Shown here piece by piece: positions 1 through 6,558 of a stretch of DNA of 28,933 nucleotides. Every line of letters begins with the position of its first letter. Positions within the stretch are counted from its first letter, which is position 1. The stretch is from a virus. The translations under genes and the position numbers were made by a program. The stretch is taken from the IMG/VR virus record IMGVR_UViG_3300042463_000365, positions 1 to 28,933 of that record. One strand, written 5' to 3'. The notes below the pieces were generated by a model. It searched no databases and was not told the origin of the DNA. It saw nothing but the letters and a program-made list of their open reading frames with translations.

Positions 1-155
1 CTTATGAAAAGACTAGCACACCAGCAAGACGATCACTATCTAAGACTGCTGGCATCGTAAAAGATTTGGCTAAGAATTCTAAGTCATCTAGCAAAGAGAA
101 AGCTGATACATTTCAAGCTGAACCTGAGCTTTCATCACAGATTATCAAAACATAA
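1..155 (+). CDS. C-terminal end of an upstream phage gene (partial)
   Basis: An open frame enters from the left edge (first full codon at base 3) and stops with TAA at 153-155, giving about 50 residues. The visible part is rich in Ser, Lys and Ala (for example SKSSSKEKAD) and ends in IIKT, so it looks like a flexible, charged tail. No domain can be recognised from this fragment. It lies 26 bases before a virion-type gene on the same strand, so it probably belongs to the same structural cluster, but that is inferred from position only. Confidence 0.6.
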   Translation, partial: YEKTSTPARRSLSKTAGIVKDLAKNSKSSSKEKADTFQAEPELSSQIIKT

Positions 156-158
156 ATA
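151..158 (+). promoter_or_regulatory. Possible T4-type late promoter, one mismatch
   Basis: CATAAATA differs from the T4 late consensus TATAAATA at its first base and lies 24 bases before the start of the virion-type gene at 182. It overlaps the preceding stop codon. Three exact matches elsewhere in the window make a T4-like late sigma plausible. One mismatch in an AT-rich gap could be chance. Confidence 0.3.
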
Positions 159-181
159 AACAATAACAAAAGGAGTCATAA

Positions 182-739
182 ATGGCACTATGGTCAAGAT
201 CAGATTCAAGCAACGCAGCACCAAAACATGCAGGCGTTGCAGCTACTAAAAATGCAACCGGAGCAACATTGTTCGGTAACACAACTATCGGTGTATTTAC
301 TGATAAGCAAGCTGTGGGTATCTTCGGTGTTGATACCACCGAACAGCGCGTTGCTGCAAATCCAAAAGGCGCACACGCTGGTTGGGTTGTTGTAAAGCAA
401 GGCACAGGTCCTGTTGCAACTATCTCAGCGAACGCAAGTTCATACTCACCTGATGGTAATTTGTACATCACATTCTCTGGTGGTGGTACAGGCAATACAT
501 CCGCTAACGCACAAATCGTTACAAACGGTGCAAAGTTGATCACTGGTATCACACTGACAACTGGCGGCAACTACTTGGCTGCACCGACAATTGGCGCAGT
601 GCCAAACTCTAACGTAGCAATCACAATCACCATGGGTGGTCGTGTTGGTCGTGAACACACTGAGACTCTTGTTGCTATGAGCAGCATCGGTACTGGTGGT
701 GTTGCAGACGCCGAAAACGCAGTATTTGCAAATAGCTAA
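182..739 (+). CDS. Conserved T4-like virion-type protein
   Basis: A 185-residue protein beginning MALWSRSD, rich in Gly, Ala, Thr and Asn, without charged helices, signal peptide or membrane segment. This is the usual look of a beta-rich phage structural protein. The MALW start, the GVFG(V)DTTE-like segment near residues 45-55, HAGWVVV near 65-71 and the GRxGREHxETLVAM segment near 155-170 resemble, from memory, a family of structural proteins in marine and freshwater T4-like myoviruses. Its exact place in the particle is unknown. A strong Shine-Dalgarno, AAAAGGAG, precedes the ATG. The stop TAA shares its last A with the ATG of the next gene, implying coupled translation. Mass spectrometry of particles would settle whether it is in the virion. 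Confidence 0.6.
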   Translation: MALWSRSDSSNAAPKHAGVAATKNATGATLFGNTTIGVFTDKQAVGIFGVDTTEQRVAANPKGAHAGWVVVKQGTGPVATISANASSYSPDGNLYITFSGGGTGNTSANAQIVTNGAKLITGITLTTGGNYLAAPTIGAVPNSNVAITITMGGRVGREHTETLVAMSSIGTGGVADAENAVFANS

Positions 740-1101
740 TGAATTTCAAAGAATTCATCACAGAGTCAATGGAAGGTGGAGATGAAGTCTCCATCGATCC
801 TGTGACACAGAATAACCTCAATCTGATGTTGATGGTTGAGCTAACTCAGCCTGTCTTGACACCAGAATCTGGTATCGCGAAGATTCGTAAAATACTTTAT
901 CTTGAGGGAATCGCATTTGAGTCCCTTTATGATTTGAACACTGAAGGTGAAGAATTAGCAACACACTTATCTGGCGATAGTTTTCTGTATATTCTGTATT
1001 ATCCAACGGATGATGGATACTATGATTTTTATGCTGAGATTATGGATGAAAGTGGTGTAGAGCAAGCAATGTCTGAACTGGAAGGGGAAGACGAAAGCTA
1101 A
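739..1101 (+). CDS. Hypothetical acidic protein
   Basis: 120 residues, strongly acidic (C-terminus MSELEGEDES), beginning MNFKEFITES. The short FKEF(I/L)xES/A start recurs in many T4-like phage proteins, but the rest has no motif I recognise. There is no signal peptide or membrane span. It starts on the last base of the preceding stop codon (TAATG), so translation is probably coupled to the virion-type gene. Position suggests a structural or assembly role. The sequence itself does not show one. Confidence 0.6.
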   Translation: MNFKEFITESMEGGDEVSIDPVTQNNLNLMLMVELTQPVLTPESGIAKIRKILYLEGIAFESLYDLNTEGEELATHLSGDSFLYILYYPTDDGYYDFYAEIMDESGVEQAMSELEGEDES

Positions 1102-1102
1102 A

Positions 1103-1495
1103 ATGTCTTTTGATGATTTGACTAGTGAGAACATCCTACTATATGCAGTCAAGGCTTATGATAAGCCTAATTGCATTATGAGTGAGTTCAAAGAAGACAT
1201 GAAGCGGTTCAATTATTTGAAGCGCCTGTTCTATCGTTATCGAAAAGAAGGCGAGATGCGTGAGCGTCTTGTCATCAATCACTTGATAGTGCTATACAAT
1301 GTTTTTGGTGTTGAAGTTGCTACTAGAATGTTGTTTTTCAAGGTACATAAAGAGGATTACCACACACTCAAAACATATCTGCTGTTTCTAAATTACATGC
1401 CGAGTGTTGTTATGGGTATTAGAGGCAATAACATCATATCGTCAGACATAGATGTTGACATGAAAGTTGCTGAGGTTCTTAGGGAAATAAAATGA
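1103..1495 (+). CDS. Conserved T4-like phage protein of unknown function
   Basis: 130 residues, mostly alpha-helical by composition. The segment from about residue 29 to 100 (FKEDMKRFNYLKRLFYRY, then LVINHLIVLYNVFG and FLNYMP) is, from memory, a conserved block in many cyanophage-like myoviruses, where it also sits among late genes. No enzymatic motif is visible. It begins one base after the previous stop, and its stop overlaps the start of the next gene (AAATGA), so it is embedded in one polycistron. A virion assembly role is likely from context only. Confidence 0.65.
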   Translation: MSFDDLTSENILLYAVKAYDKPNCIMSEFKEDMKRFNYLKRLFYRYRKEGEMRERLVINHLIVLYNVFGVEVATRMLFFKVHKEDYHTLKTYLLFLNYMPSVVMGIRGNNIISSDIDVDMKVAEVLREIK

Positions 1496-1824
1496 CAATA
1501 AAAGAAGATGCTCCAACAAACTCTGTAGGTGGTGGTAATGTAGCTGGTATCGGTGTGCCAAACCCTAATATTCCAAATCAAGCTGAACCAGGCATTAAAC
1601 GTAAGAAGTTTGCTGGTTCTACCGTATTCACTGTGCCATCCAAATCCTTTGTCATGGCTAAGATGCTGAAACGTAAGGGCGCCAGATTTGAATCCTATCT
1701 TGGTGATTCTGGTGTGTCCAAAGAGATTGCAGACTATGCTAATGCCAACTGGAAAGAAGGCATTGTGCTAGAAGATGAACAAACTGGTGCAATGGTATAC
1801 CTGAGATACGGCAGAGGCAACTAA
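1492..1824 (+). CDS. Conserved T4-like phage protein of unknown function
   Basis: 110 residues. The N-terminal third is a low-complexity linker (EDAPTNSVGGGNVAGIGVPN). The rest is a basic-then-mixed globular part containing FxVPSKSFVMAKMLKRKGARF and ending VYLRYGRGN. The DAPTNSVGGGN(V/I)AG start resembles short proteins that accompany the preceding gene in T4-like marine phages. No catalytic signature, signal peptide or membrane span. The ATG overlaps the previous TGA. Confidence 0.6.
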   Translation: MTIKEDAPTNSVGGGNVAGIGVPNPNIPNQAEPGIKRKKFAGSTVFTVPSKSFVMAKMLKRKGARFESYLGDSGVSKEIADYANANWKEGIVLEDEQTGAMVYLRYGRGN

Positions 1825-1825
1825 A

Positions 1826-2281
1826 ATGTGGATTTTGCAATGGCTTCCTAACTGGATTTTCTATGCTTGCTTTTTAGCTGGTGTATTAGGTCTTGCTGCA
1901 ACTTTTGTCATGAAGTTCATTCCGTTTGTATATGTCTATAAGACACCGATACAGATGGTGTCTATTATTTTGATAGCATTGGGCACTTACATGGCAGGTG
2001 CAATCAGTAACAACGAACAGTGGGAAGCAAGAGTTAAGGAACTTCAAATCAAAGTCGCTGAAGCGCAAGCCAAAGCTGCGGAAGAGAATGTCAAAATTGT
2101 TGAGAAAGTGGTCAACAATACAAAGATCGTTAAAGAGCGTGGTGAAGAAGTTATCAAGTATGTTGACAAAGAGGTTATCAAGTACGACACAAAATTTATC
2201 GCTGGCGGTGAGTGTGAAATACCTAAAGAATTCATAATTTCACTGAACAAAGCAGCAACACCGCCGGATGCAAAAAAATGA
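1826..2281 (+). CDS. Inner-membrane spanin subunit (Rz-like)
   Basis: 151 residues. Two hydrophobic helices at about 8-28 and 43-61 are followed by a long Lys/Glu/Ala-rich coiled coil (about 63-120). A C-terminal segment GGECEIPKEF with Cys130 resembles the end of many phage Rz proteins. A typical i-spanin has one N-terminal anchor, so the second helix is unusual. The next gene is an outer-membrane lipoprotein and the one after that an endolysin, which is the classic lysis order. Role: together with the lipoprotein it would fuse inner and outer membranes at the end of infection. The stop overlaps the next ATG (AAATGA). Confidence 0.7.
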   Translation: MWILQWLPNWIFYACFLAGVLGLAATFVMKFIPFVYVYKTPIQMVSIILIALGTYMAGAISNNEQWEARVKELQIKVAEAQAKAAEENVKIVEKVVNNTKIVKERGEEVIKYVDKEVIKYDTKFIAGGECEIPKEFIISLNKAATPPDAKK

Positions 2282-2544
2282 AATCAATCATAACATGCTT
2301 TATGGTATTTCTGTTGGTGGGTTGTTCAACAACTGTGCCCGTCACTATGAAATTTCCAGATGCTCCACTTATGCTGAAACAAAAATGTGCTCCACTGAAG
2401 CTGTTAGCTGAGGACGCAAAGTTGAGTGATATTGCAAAAAATGTTACCGAGAATTACAACATGTATTATAGCTGTGCAGTCAAAATGGATGCATGGATTG
2501 AGTGGCATGAAAAACAACAAAAAATATTTGAGGTGTTACAATAA
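2278..2544 (+). CDS. Outer-membrane spanin lipoprotein (Rz1-like)
   Basis: 88 residues. It has a clear lipoprotein signal: MKSIITCFMVFLLVGC with lipobox LVGC and acylated Cys16. Ser at +2 is compatible with transport to the outer membrane. The mature part begins with a short Pro-containing segment, followed by a helical stretch with two further Cys and an aromatic WIEWHEK motif near the end. Position directly between the coiled-coil membrane protein and the endolysin supports an o-spanin role. It is longer than lambda Rz1, so assignment rests on topology and neighbourhood rather than similarity. Confidence 0.7.
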   Translation: MKSIITCFMVFLLVGCSTTVPVTMKFPDAPLMLKQKCAPLKLLAEDAKLSDIAKNVTENYNMYYSCAVKMDAWIEWHEKQQKIFEVLQ

Positions 2545-3170
2545 TGGAACTAACTAAAGACCAACTAAGGAAACTTCTACCGAAGAATCCATACATCGAC
2601 AACTGGCATGCCGCGCTGTCACAATTGCTGCCTGATTATAACATCAATACACCACAGCGTATCGCAGCATTTGTTGCACAGTGTGCCCATGAGTCTGGTA
2701 ACTTCATGGTACTCAAAGAAAATCTGAATTATAAGGCTGTAACTCTACGCAAGATTTTTCCAAAGTATTTTCCAACTGATGCTATGGCAAACGAATATGC
2801 AAGTAAGCCAAACAAGCAGGAAGCTATTGCTAATCTGGTGTATGCTAATCGTATGGGCAATGGTGCACCAGAAACTGGTGACGGCTGGCGCTATGCTGGC
2901 AAGGGCTTGATTCAATTGACGGGCAAGAGCAACTACACATGGTTTGCAGAATCTCTACAAATTTCAGTAGAAGATGCGTCCGAATATCTGTTGACGTTTG
3001 AAGGTGCTGCACAATCAGCTTGCTGGTTCTGGGAAACAAACAATCTGAATCAGTGGGCTGACAAGGGTGATATTGTTACATTGACAAAGCGAATCAACGG
3101 CGGCACTATTGGTCTTGAGGATCGTATCAAGCATTATGAACATGCGCTCCATGTCTTGGGAGCACACTAA
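2544..3170 (+). CDS. Endolysin, glycoside hydrolase family 19 (chitinase-like)
   Basis: 208 residues. It matches phage GH19 endolysins: AQCAHESGNF around residue 46-54 carries the first catalytic Glu (E50), KEN carries the second (E59), and YANRMGNG plus GDGWRYAGKGLIQLTGKSNY (about 100-131) is the substrate-cleft hallmark. Predicted activity is hydrolysis of the beta-1,4 bond in peptidoglycan glycan chains. No signal peptide or separate binding domain is seen, so release into the periplasm should depend on a holin, for which small membrane proteins downstream are candidates. It starts at the previous stop (TAATGG). Confidence 0.9.
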   Translation: MELTKDQLRKLLPKNPYIDNWHAALSQLLPDYNINTPQRIAAFVAQCAHESGNFMVLKENLNYKAVTLRKIFPKYFPTDAMANEYASKPNKQEAIANLVYANRMGNGAPETGDGWRYAGKGLIQLTGKSNYTWFAESLQISVEDASEYLLTFEGAAQSACWFWETNNLNQWADKGDIVTLTKRINGGTIGLEDRIKHYEHALHVLGAH

Positions 3171-3463
3171 TGAACAGTGATGTGAAATTATTTAAGTGGC
3201 TAGGTGTATTAATTCTTTTACCTCTAGCACTAGCTATTTTTGGTGGTGATAGATTTCGCTATCCTTGCCAAAATCCAGAAAACTGGGATAAACCAGTTTG
3301 TCAAAAACCAGCATGTGATGTGACAAGAACTTGCCCTGAACATGTATTCAAAGGGCAGAGAGACCCTAGATTAGGACCACCAGATGAAAATAAAAATGTT
3401 TTGGGAGCAGTTGCGCCAGCGACTTGCCCAGCGCCAGCTAAAGGAGAAGCCTGTGCAAAATAA
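3170..3463 (+). CDS. Small membrane-anchored Cys-rich protein
   Basis: 97 residues. One hydrophobic helix at about 9-25 is followed by a mainly hydrophilic tail with six Cys residues (YPCQ, PVCQ, PACD, RTCP, ATCP, EACAK), as expected for a disulphide-bonded periplasmic segment. Conserved-looking pieces are CDVTRTCPEHVFKG and DPRLGPP. It sits directly after the endolysin gene (TAATG overlap), so a role in lysis or envelope modification is plausible. No known holin or antiholin motif is visible. Confidence 0.6.
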   Translation: MNSDVKLFKWLGVLILLPLALAIFGGDRFRYPCQNPENWDKPVCQKPACDVTRTCPEHVFKGQRDPRLGPPDENKNVLGAVAPATCPAPAKGEACAK

Positions 3464-3467
3464 TGTA

Positions 3468-3932
3468 ATGTACACCGAAGAGCAATTGATGGCCCGATTG
3501 AAGTTTTTCATCGGCGTATGTCTTGCATTGACTCTAACTGGTATCGTATTTGTTGTGTTGTACTCACTAATTTTTGTGACACAACCACTGAATGCTATCA
3601 GCCCAATTGATCAGAAATTCTTTGAGTTGATTGTGCCTATTGCCACTTTCTTGACTGGTACACTATCAGGCATTATGCTTGCTGGCGGCACTAAAGAAGA
3701 GAATGATGCAAAGATGGCTATGATGAAGCAAGCACAAGATAATGCTAATTCGGCCGCTAAGAATACTGTTGAGTTTGCAAGAGTACAAGCTGAGCCTGCT
3801 AAAGCATCTGTAGCACCTGTTATGAGAGCAGAGACATCTTTCAATGTTGAAGCACCTGCACCAGCTGGACAAGTTATCATGGGCTACGGCGGCAAGCCAG
3901 CACCTGCACCTGCACCACAGCCGGAGCTATAA
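3468..3932 (+). CDS. Membrane protein with two helices and an Ala/Pro-rich tail
   Basis: About 154 residues from ATG 3468. An earlier in-frame ATG at 3384 would lie deep inside the previous gene. The chosen start follows the AAAGGAG run at 3440-3445, though with long spacing, and gives the compact start MYTEEQLMARLKFF. Helices lie at about 12-34 and 48-66, followed by a Lys/Ala/Asn-rich region and a C-terminus of Ala-Pro repeats (PAPAPAPQP). Two helices with both ends likely on the same side suit a class II holin-type protein, but the long tail is atypical. It is part of the lysis/envelope block. Confidence 0.6.
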   Translation: MYTEEQLMARLKFFIGVCLALTLTGIVFVVLYSLIFVTQPLNAISPIDQKFFELIVPIATFLTGTLSGIMLAGGTKEENDAKMAMMKQAQDNANSAAKNTVEFARVQAEPAKASVAPVMRAETSFNVEAPAPAGQVIMGYGGKPAPAPAPQPEL

Positions 3933-4165
3933 TGCTAAACGGGATGCTAGACGACTCACATAACAATTCTCTTAGTAGTAAGAGAGTTGTGACTTTTCTA
4001 GCATTTGTGTTATGTGGTACAGCATTCATTGCTAATCTATTTTGGGACTACAAAGTGGAATCATACATGTTTGAGGGTATGATATATTTGACAATGGCTG
4101 GTCTTGGATTCACTGCATCTGAGAAATTCGCATCTATAAATAAGAAAACGGAGAAAAACTCATGA
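3932..4165 (+). CDS. Small two-helix membrane protein, holin candidate
   Basis: 77 residues. Hydrophobic helices at about 19-38 and 46-62 flank a short charged loop, and the C-terminus is Lys-rich (KKTEKNS). Size, topology and basic tail fit a class II holin. It lies in the lysis block 760 bases after the endolysin, and its start overlaps the previous stop. Holins share little sequence, so this is based on topology and context. The neighbouring membrane proteins at 3468 and 4353 are rival candidates. Confidence 0.6.
   Translation: MLNGMLDDSHNNSLSSKRVVTFLAFVLCGTAFIANLFWDYKVESYMFEGMIYLTMAGLGFTASEKFASINKKTEKNS
4135..4142 (+). promoter_or_regulatory. T4-type late promoter (TATAAATA)
   Basis: An exact match to the T4 late -10 octamer TATAAATA, placed 20 bases before the ATG at 4162 and followed by a GGAG ribosome site. 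It lies in the last codons of the preceding gene. T4 late promoters need no -35 box; they depend on the gp55 sigma and gp33/gp45. Function here is inferred from the match and from two further exact copies. Confidence 0.5.
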
Positions 4166-4353
4166 AAAAACTAATTGCATCACTTGTGTTGGCTTTTGCA
4201 CTGATTCCAGCATATGCAACGGACAAACAACCAGAAACTAAAAAAGTTTGCGTTGAAGAAAAAGACGCAAAATCTGGTAAAGTAAAAGAAGTCTGCAAGA
4301 CAATCAAGATTCATAAGAAACTTGAAGGCACTAAAGTTCCAGAGAAAAAATAA
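4162..4353 (+). CDS. Small exported protein
   Basis: 63 residues with a clean Sec signal peptide: MKKLIASLVLAFALIPAYA, probably cleaved after AYA. The mature part is about 43 residues, very Lys-rich, with two Cys (VCVEE and EVCKT) that could form one disulphide in the periplasm. No family is recognised. It overlaps both neighbours and has a likely late promoter of its own just upstream. An envelope role around lysis is the simplest guess. Confidence 0.6.
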   Translation: MKKLIASLVLAFALIPAYATDKQPETKKVCVEEKDAKSGKVKEVCKTIKIHKKLEGTKVPEKK

Positions 4354-4790
4354 TGTCTGACGAAAAAGAGTGTATCGATATGAAAGTGGATGTGGGTGTT
4401 CTAAAGACACAGGTTTCATCACTGACTGTGCTTTGTGATAAAATGGACAAAGTTATCGATAGACTCATGGACAATCATGATCGTGTCGTCAATCAAATCT
4501 ATAATGATATGGAAAAAAGAAAAAGTGACACGGTTGCAGACATAAAGGAGATGCATTCTCGCATCTCCACAGTTGACAGGAACCTATCAGATAAGATAGA
4601 ATTGACGGAACGCCGTATTATGGAGGAAATCAAGTCACTGAGGGCTGATATTTCCAAGCATAATAAGGAAGAAGATTCCGCGCTAAAAAAGATCCTTGAA
4701 TGGAAATGGTTTGTTACCGGTGGTGTAGTCATATTCGCATGGCTGGTAACAAATGTTAATCTAGCAACACTAGGTAAACTATTCAATTAG
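4353..4790 (+). CDS. Coiled-coil protein with C-terminal membrane anchor
   Basis: 145 residues. A long heptad-rich region (about 10-115, alternating hydrophobic and Lys/Glu/Asp) is followed by one hydrophobic helix at about 122-141 (FVTGGVVIFAWLVTNVNL). Tail-anchored coiled coils of this kind occur near lysis genes in several phages, but no function is fixed. It is the last gene of the late block: the next gene has its own promoter starting two bases after this stop. Confidence 0.55.
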   Translation: MSDEKECIDMKVDVGVLKTQVSSLTVLCDKMDKVIDRLMDNHDRVVNQIYNDMEKRKSDTVADIKEMHSRISTVDRNLSDKIELTERRIMEEIKSLRADISKHNKEEDSALKKILEWKWFVTGGVVIFAWLVTNVNLATLGKLFN

Positions 4791-4791
4791 C

Positions 4792-4819
4792 TTGACTTTT
4801 TGGTGGATGTGTATATAAT
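4792..4819 (+). promoter_or_regulatory. Sigma70-type promoter of the primase gene
   Basis: TTGACT (4792-4797), a 16-base spacer and TATAAT (4814-4819). The expected transcription start, 6-8 bases downstream, is about 4826, only two bases before the primase ATG at 4828. An in-frame TAA inside the -10 box excludes any longer protein start. It separates the late block from the nucleotide-metabolism block. Confidence 0.75.
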
Positions 4820-4827
4820 GTATAGCT

Positions 4828-5859
4828 ATGAGTCTGTCCACCGATCTATCATTCGTTCAACGAATCACACACCGTTTCAATAAGTATCAGCGCAAGTCTG
4901 ATTACCTATTCAACGTCCGTTGTCCTCTATGCGGGGACTCACACAAAAACAAGACCAAGATGCGTGGGTATATCTACCGGCGCGGAAATGGTCTTTTTTA
5001 CCTTTGCCACAACTGTGGTGAGAGTATGTCTCTTGGTAATTTTATCAAGCGACTTGATGGTACCATCCACAAAGAATATGTCCTAGAGAAATACAAGTCT
5101 GGTGAATACAATGGTGTATCAACTCGCCGAACATTGTTTGATGTTCCTGTGACCAGATTTGGTAAGGTAGAGAAAAAGATTTTCGATAATGCCGAACGAT
5201 GCGATAAGCTACCTGACCAACACTTCTGTGTTTCTTATTTGAAGAATCGTAAGATTCCACTAGAGCATTACAAGAATCTATACTTCACTGCAAACTACAA
5301 AAAGTTCTGTGATGAGGTATATCCTGACCATGGCAAAGATAAGATCACCGCTGATGCAAGACTGGTCATACCGTTCTATGATTCATATAACGCACTGATT
5401 GGTGTATCCGGTCGTGCGTTGGTGACTGCTGACTATAAGTTGCGCTATGTCACTATCAAGACAAATACCAGTGAGAACAAGTTAATCTATGGCCTAGACC
5501 GCATAGATATATCTCAACCCATAAAGATTGTCGAAGGACCGATTGACTCGTTGTTCTTGGACAATTGTGTTGGCTCTGGAGATTCCAGCTTGACCATCAC
5601 AGCAAAGCAATTGAATGCTGAAAAGACAGTCCTGATATATGACAATGAACCTAGAAATAGAGAAATCGTCAATCTCATGGGCGATGCAATCAAACATGGC
5701 CATAACATCGTTGTATGGCCCGACACCGTAGACGGCAAAGATATCAATGAAATGGTTATGAGTGGGATATCACCTGATGAAATAGAAGATATCATAAGTA
5801 ATAACACCTTCAAAGGTATCGAAGCACAAATTAATTTTAATTATTGGAAGAAAGTATAA
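4828..5859 (+). CDS. DNA primase, T4 gp61-like
   Basis: 343 residues, the same size as T4 gp61 primase (342). The N-terminal zinc ribbon has CPLCG (C32, C35) and CHNCG (C60, C63) flanking a basic GYIYRR strand. A TOPRIM core follows, with the glutamate in KIVEGPIDS (about residue 237) and an acidic YDNEP motif further on. It would synthesise RNA primers on the lagging strand with the phage helicase, which is not in this window. There is no Shine-Dalgarno, and the predicted transcript begins within about two bases of the ATG. The next gene starts one base after the stop. Confidence 0.85.
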   Translation: MSLSTDLSFVQRITHRFNKYQRKSDYLFNVRCPLCGDSHKNKTKMRGYIYRRGNGLFYLCHNCGESMSLGNFIKRLDGTIHKEYVLEKYKSGEYNGVSTRRTLFDVPVTRFGKVEKKIFDNAERCDKLPDQHFCVSYLKNRKIPLEHYKNLYFTANYKKFCDEVYPDHGKDKITADARLVIPFYDSYNALIGVSGRALVTADYKLRYVTIKTNTSENKLIYGLDRIDISQPIKIVEGPIDSLFLDNCVGSGDSSLTITAKQLNAEKTVLIYDNEPRNREIVNLMGDAIKHGHNIVVWPDTVDGKDINEMVMSGISPDEIEDIISNNTFKGIEAQINFNYWKKV

Positions 5860-5860
5860 C

Positions 5861-6544
5861 ATGAAAGCGCGACTGATTAGCTATAGTAAACCCTCCCGTG
5901 AGATTGCCAATGAAGGCTTATATGATATGCAAGAACTAATTGCATTTTGTGCAAGAGTATCAAATCCTGCAAACCAACTAAACACAGAAACATCCACAAA
6001 ACTGATCAATTACTTGGTCAAGAATAAGCACTGGAGTCCTCTGGAGATGGTGTCTGCATGTGTTGAAGTTGAAACTACCCGCGATATCGCCCGACAGATT
6101 CTACGCCACAGGTCATTCTCTTTTCAGGAGTTTAGCCAACGATATGCTGATCCAACTAAGGACCTAGATTTTGTGTTTCGTGAAGCGAGGCTGCAAGACA
6201 CCAAGAATCGTCAAAATTCAATTGAACTTGATATGAATAATGATAGTCATCGTCAGATTGCATATCAGTGGCAAAATTTACAGCGAGATTTAATTCAAAA
6301 ATCAAAGGAAGTCTATGCTTGGGCAATGGAAAAGGGTATTGCAAAAGAGCAAGCCAGAGCCATTCTACCCGAAGGAAATACCGTGTCACGCATGTACATC
6401 AATGGTACACTGCGTTCCTTCATTCACTACATAGAAGTCCGCTCTGAAAAAGCAACGCAAAAAGAACACAGGGAAATGGCAATTGAAATTGCCAAAGTGA
6501 TCGCTGAGGTATTTCCTTTGGCGCAAGAGTTCGTATCAAAATAA
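5861..6544 (+). CDS. thyX: Flavin-dependent thymidylate synthase ThyX
   Basis: 227 residues, normal for ThyX. The signature RHRx7S is present as RHRSFSFQEFSQRY at residues 82-95. The enzyme methylates dUMP to dTMP using methylene-tetrahydrofolate and NADPH via FAD, leaving tetrahydrofolate rather than dihydrofolate. Supporting segments are KHWSPLEM near 57-63 and the C-terminal SFIHYIEVR, typical of the dUMP-binding end. It lies between primase and ribonucleotide reductase genes, a common phage arrangement for dNTP supply. Confidence 0.95.
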   Translation: MKARLISYSKPSREIANEGLYDMQELIAFCARVSNPANQLNTETSTKLINYLVKNKHWSPLEMVSACVEVETTRDIARQILRHRSFSFQEFSQRYADPTKDLDFVFREARLQDTKNRQNSIELDMNNDSHRQIAYQWQNLQRDLIQKSKEVYAWAMEKGIAKEQARAILPEGNTVSRMYINGTLRSFIHYIEVRSEKATQKEHREMAIEIAKVIAEVFPLAQEFVSK

Positions 6545-6558
6545 TAACAGGAGACAAG

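Noticed and set aside
145-570. Long - strand frame opposite the first virion-type gene
   Set aside because: It starts beyond the gene on the antisense side without promoter or ribosome site, and its composition is an artefact of the + strand codons.
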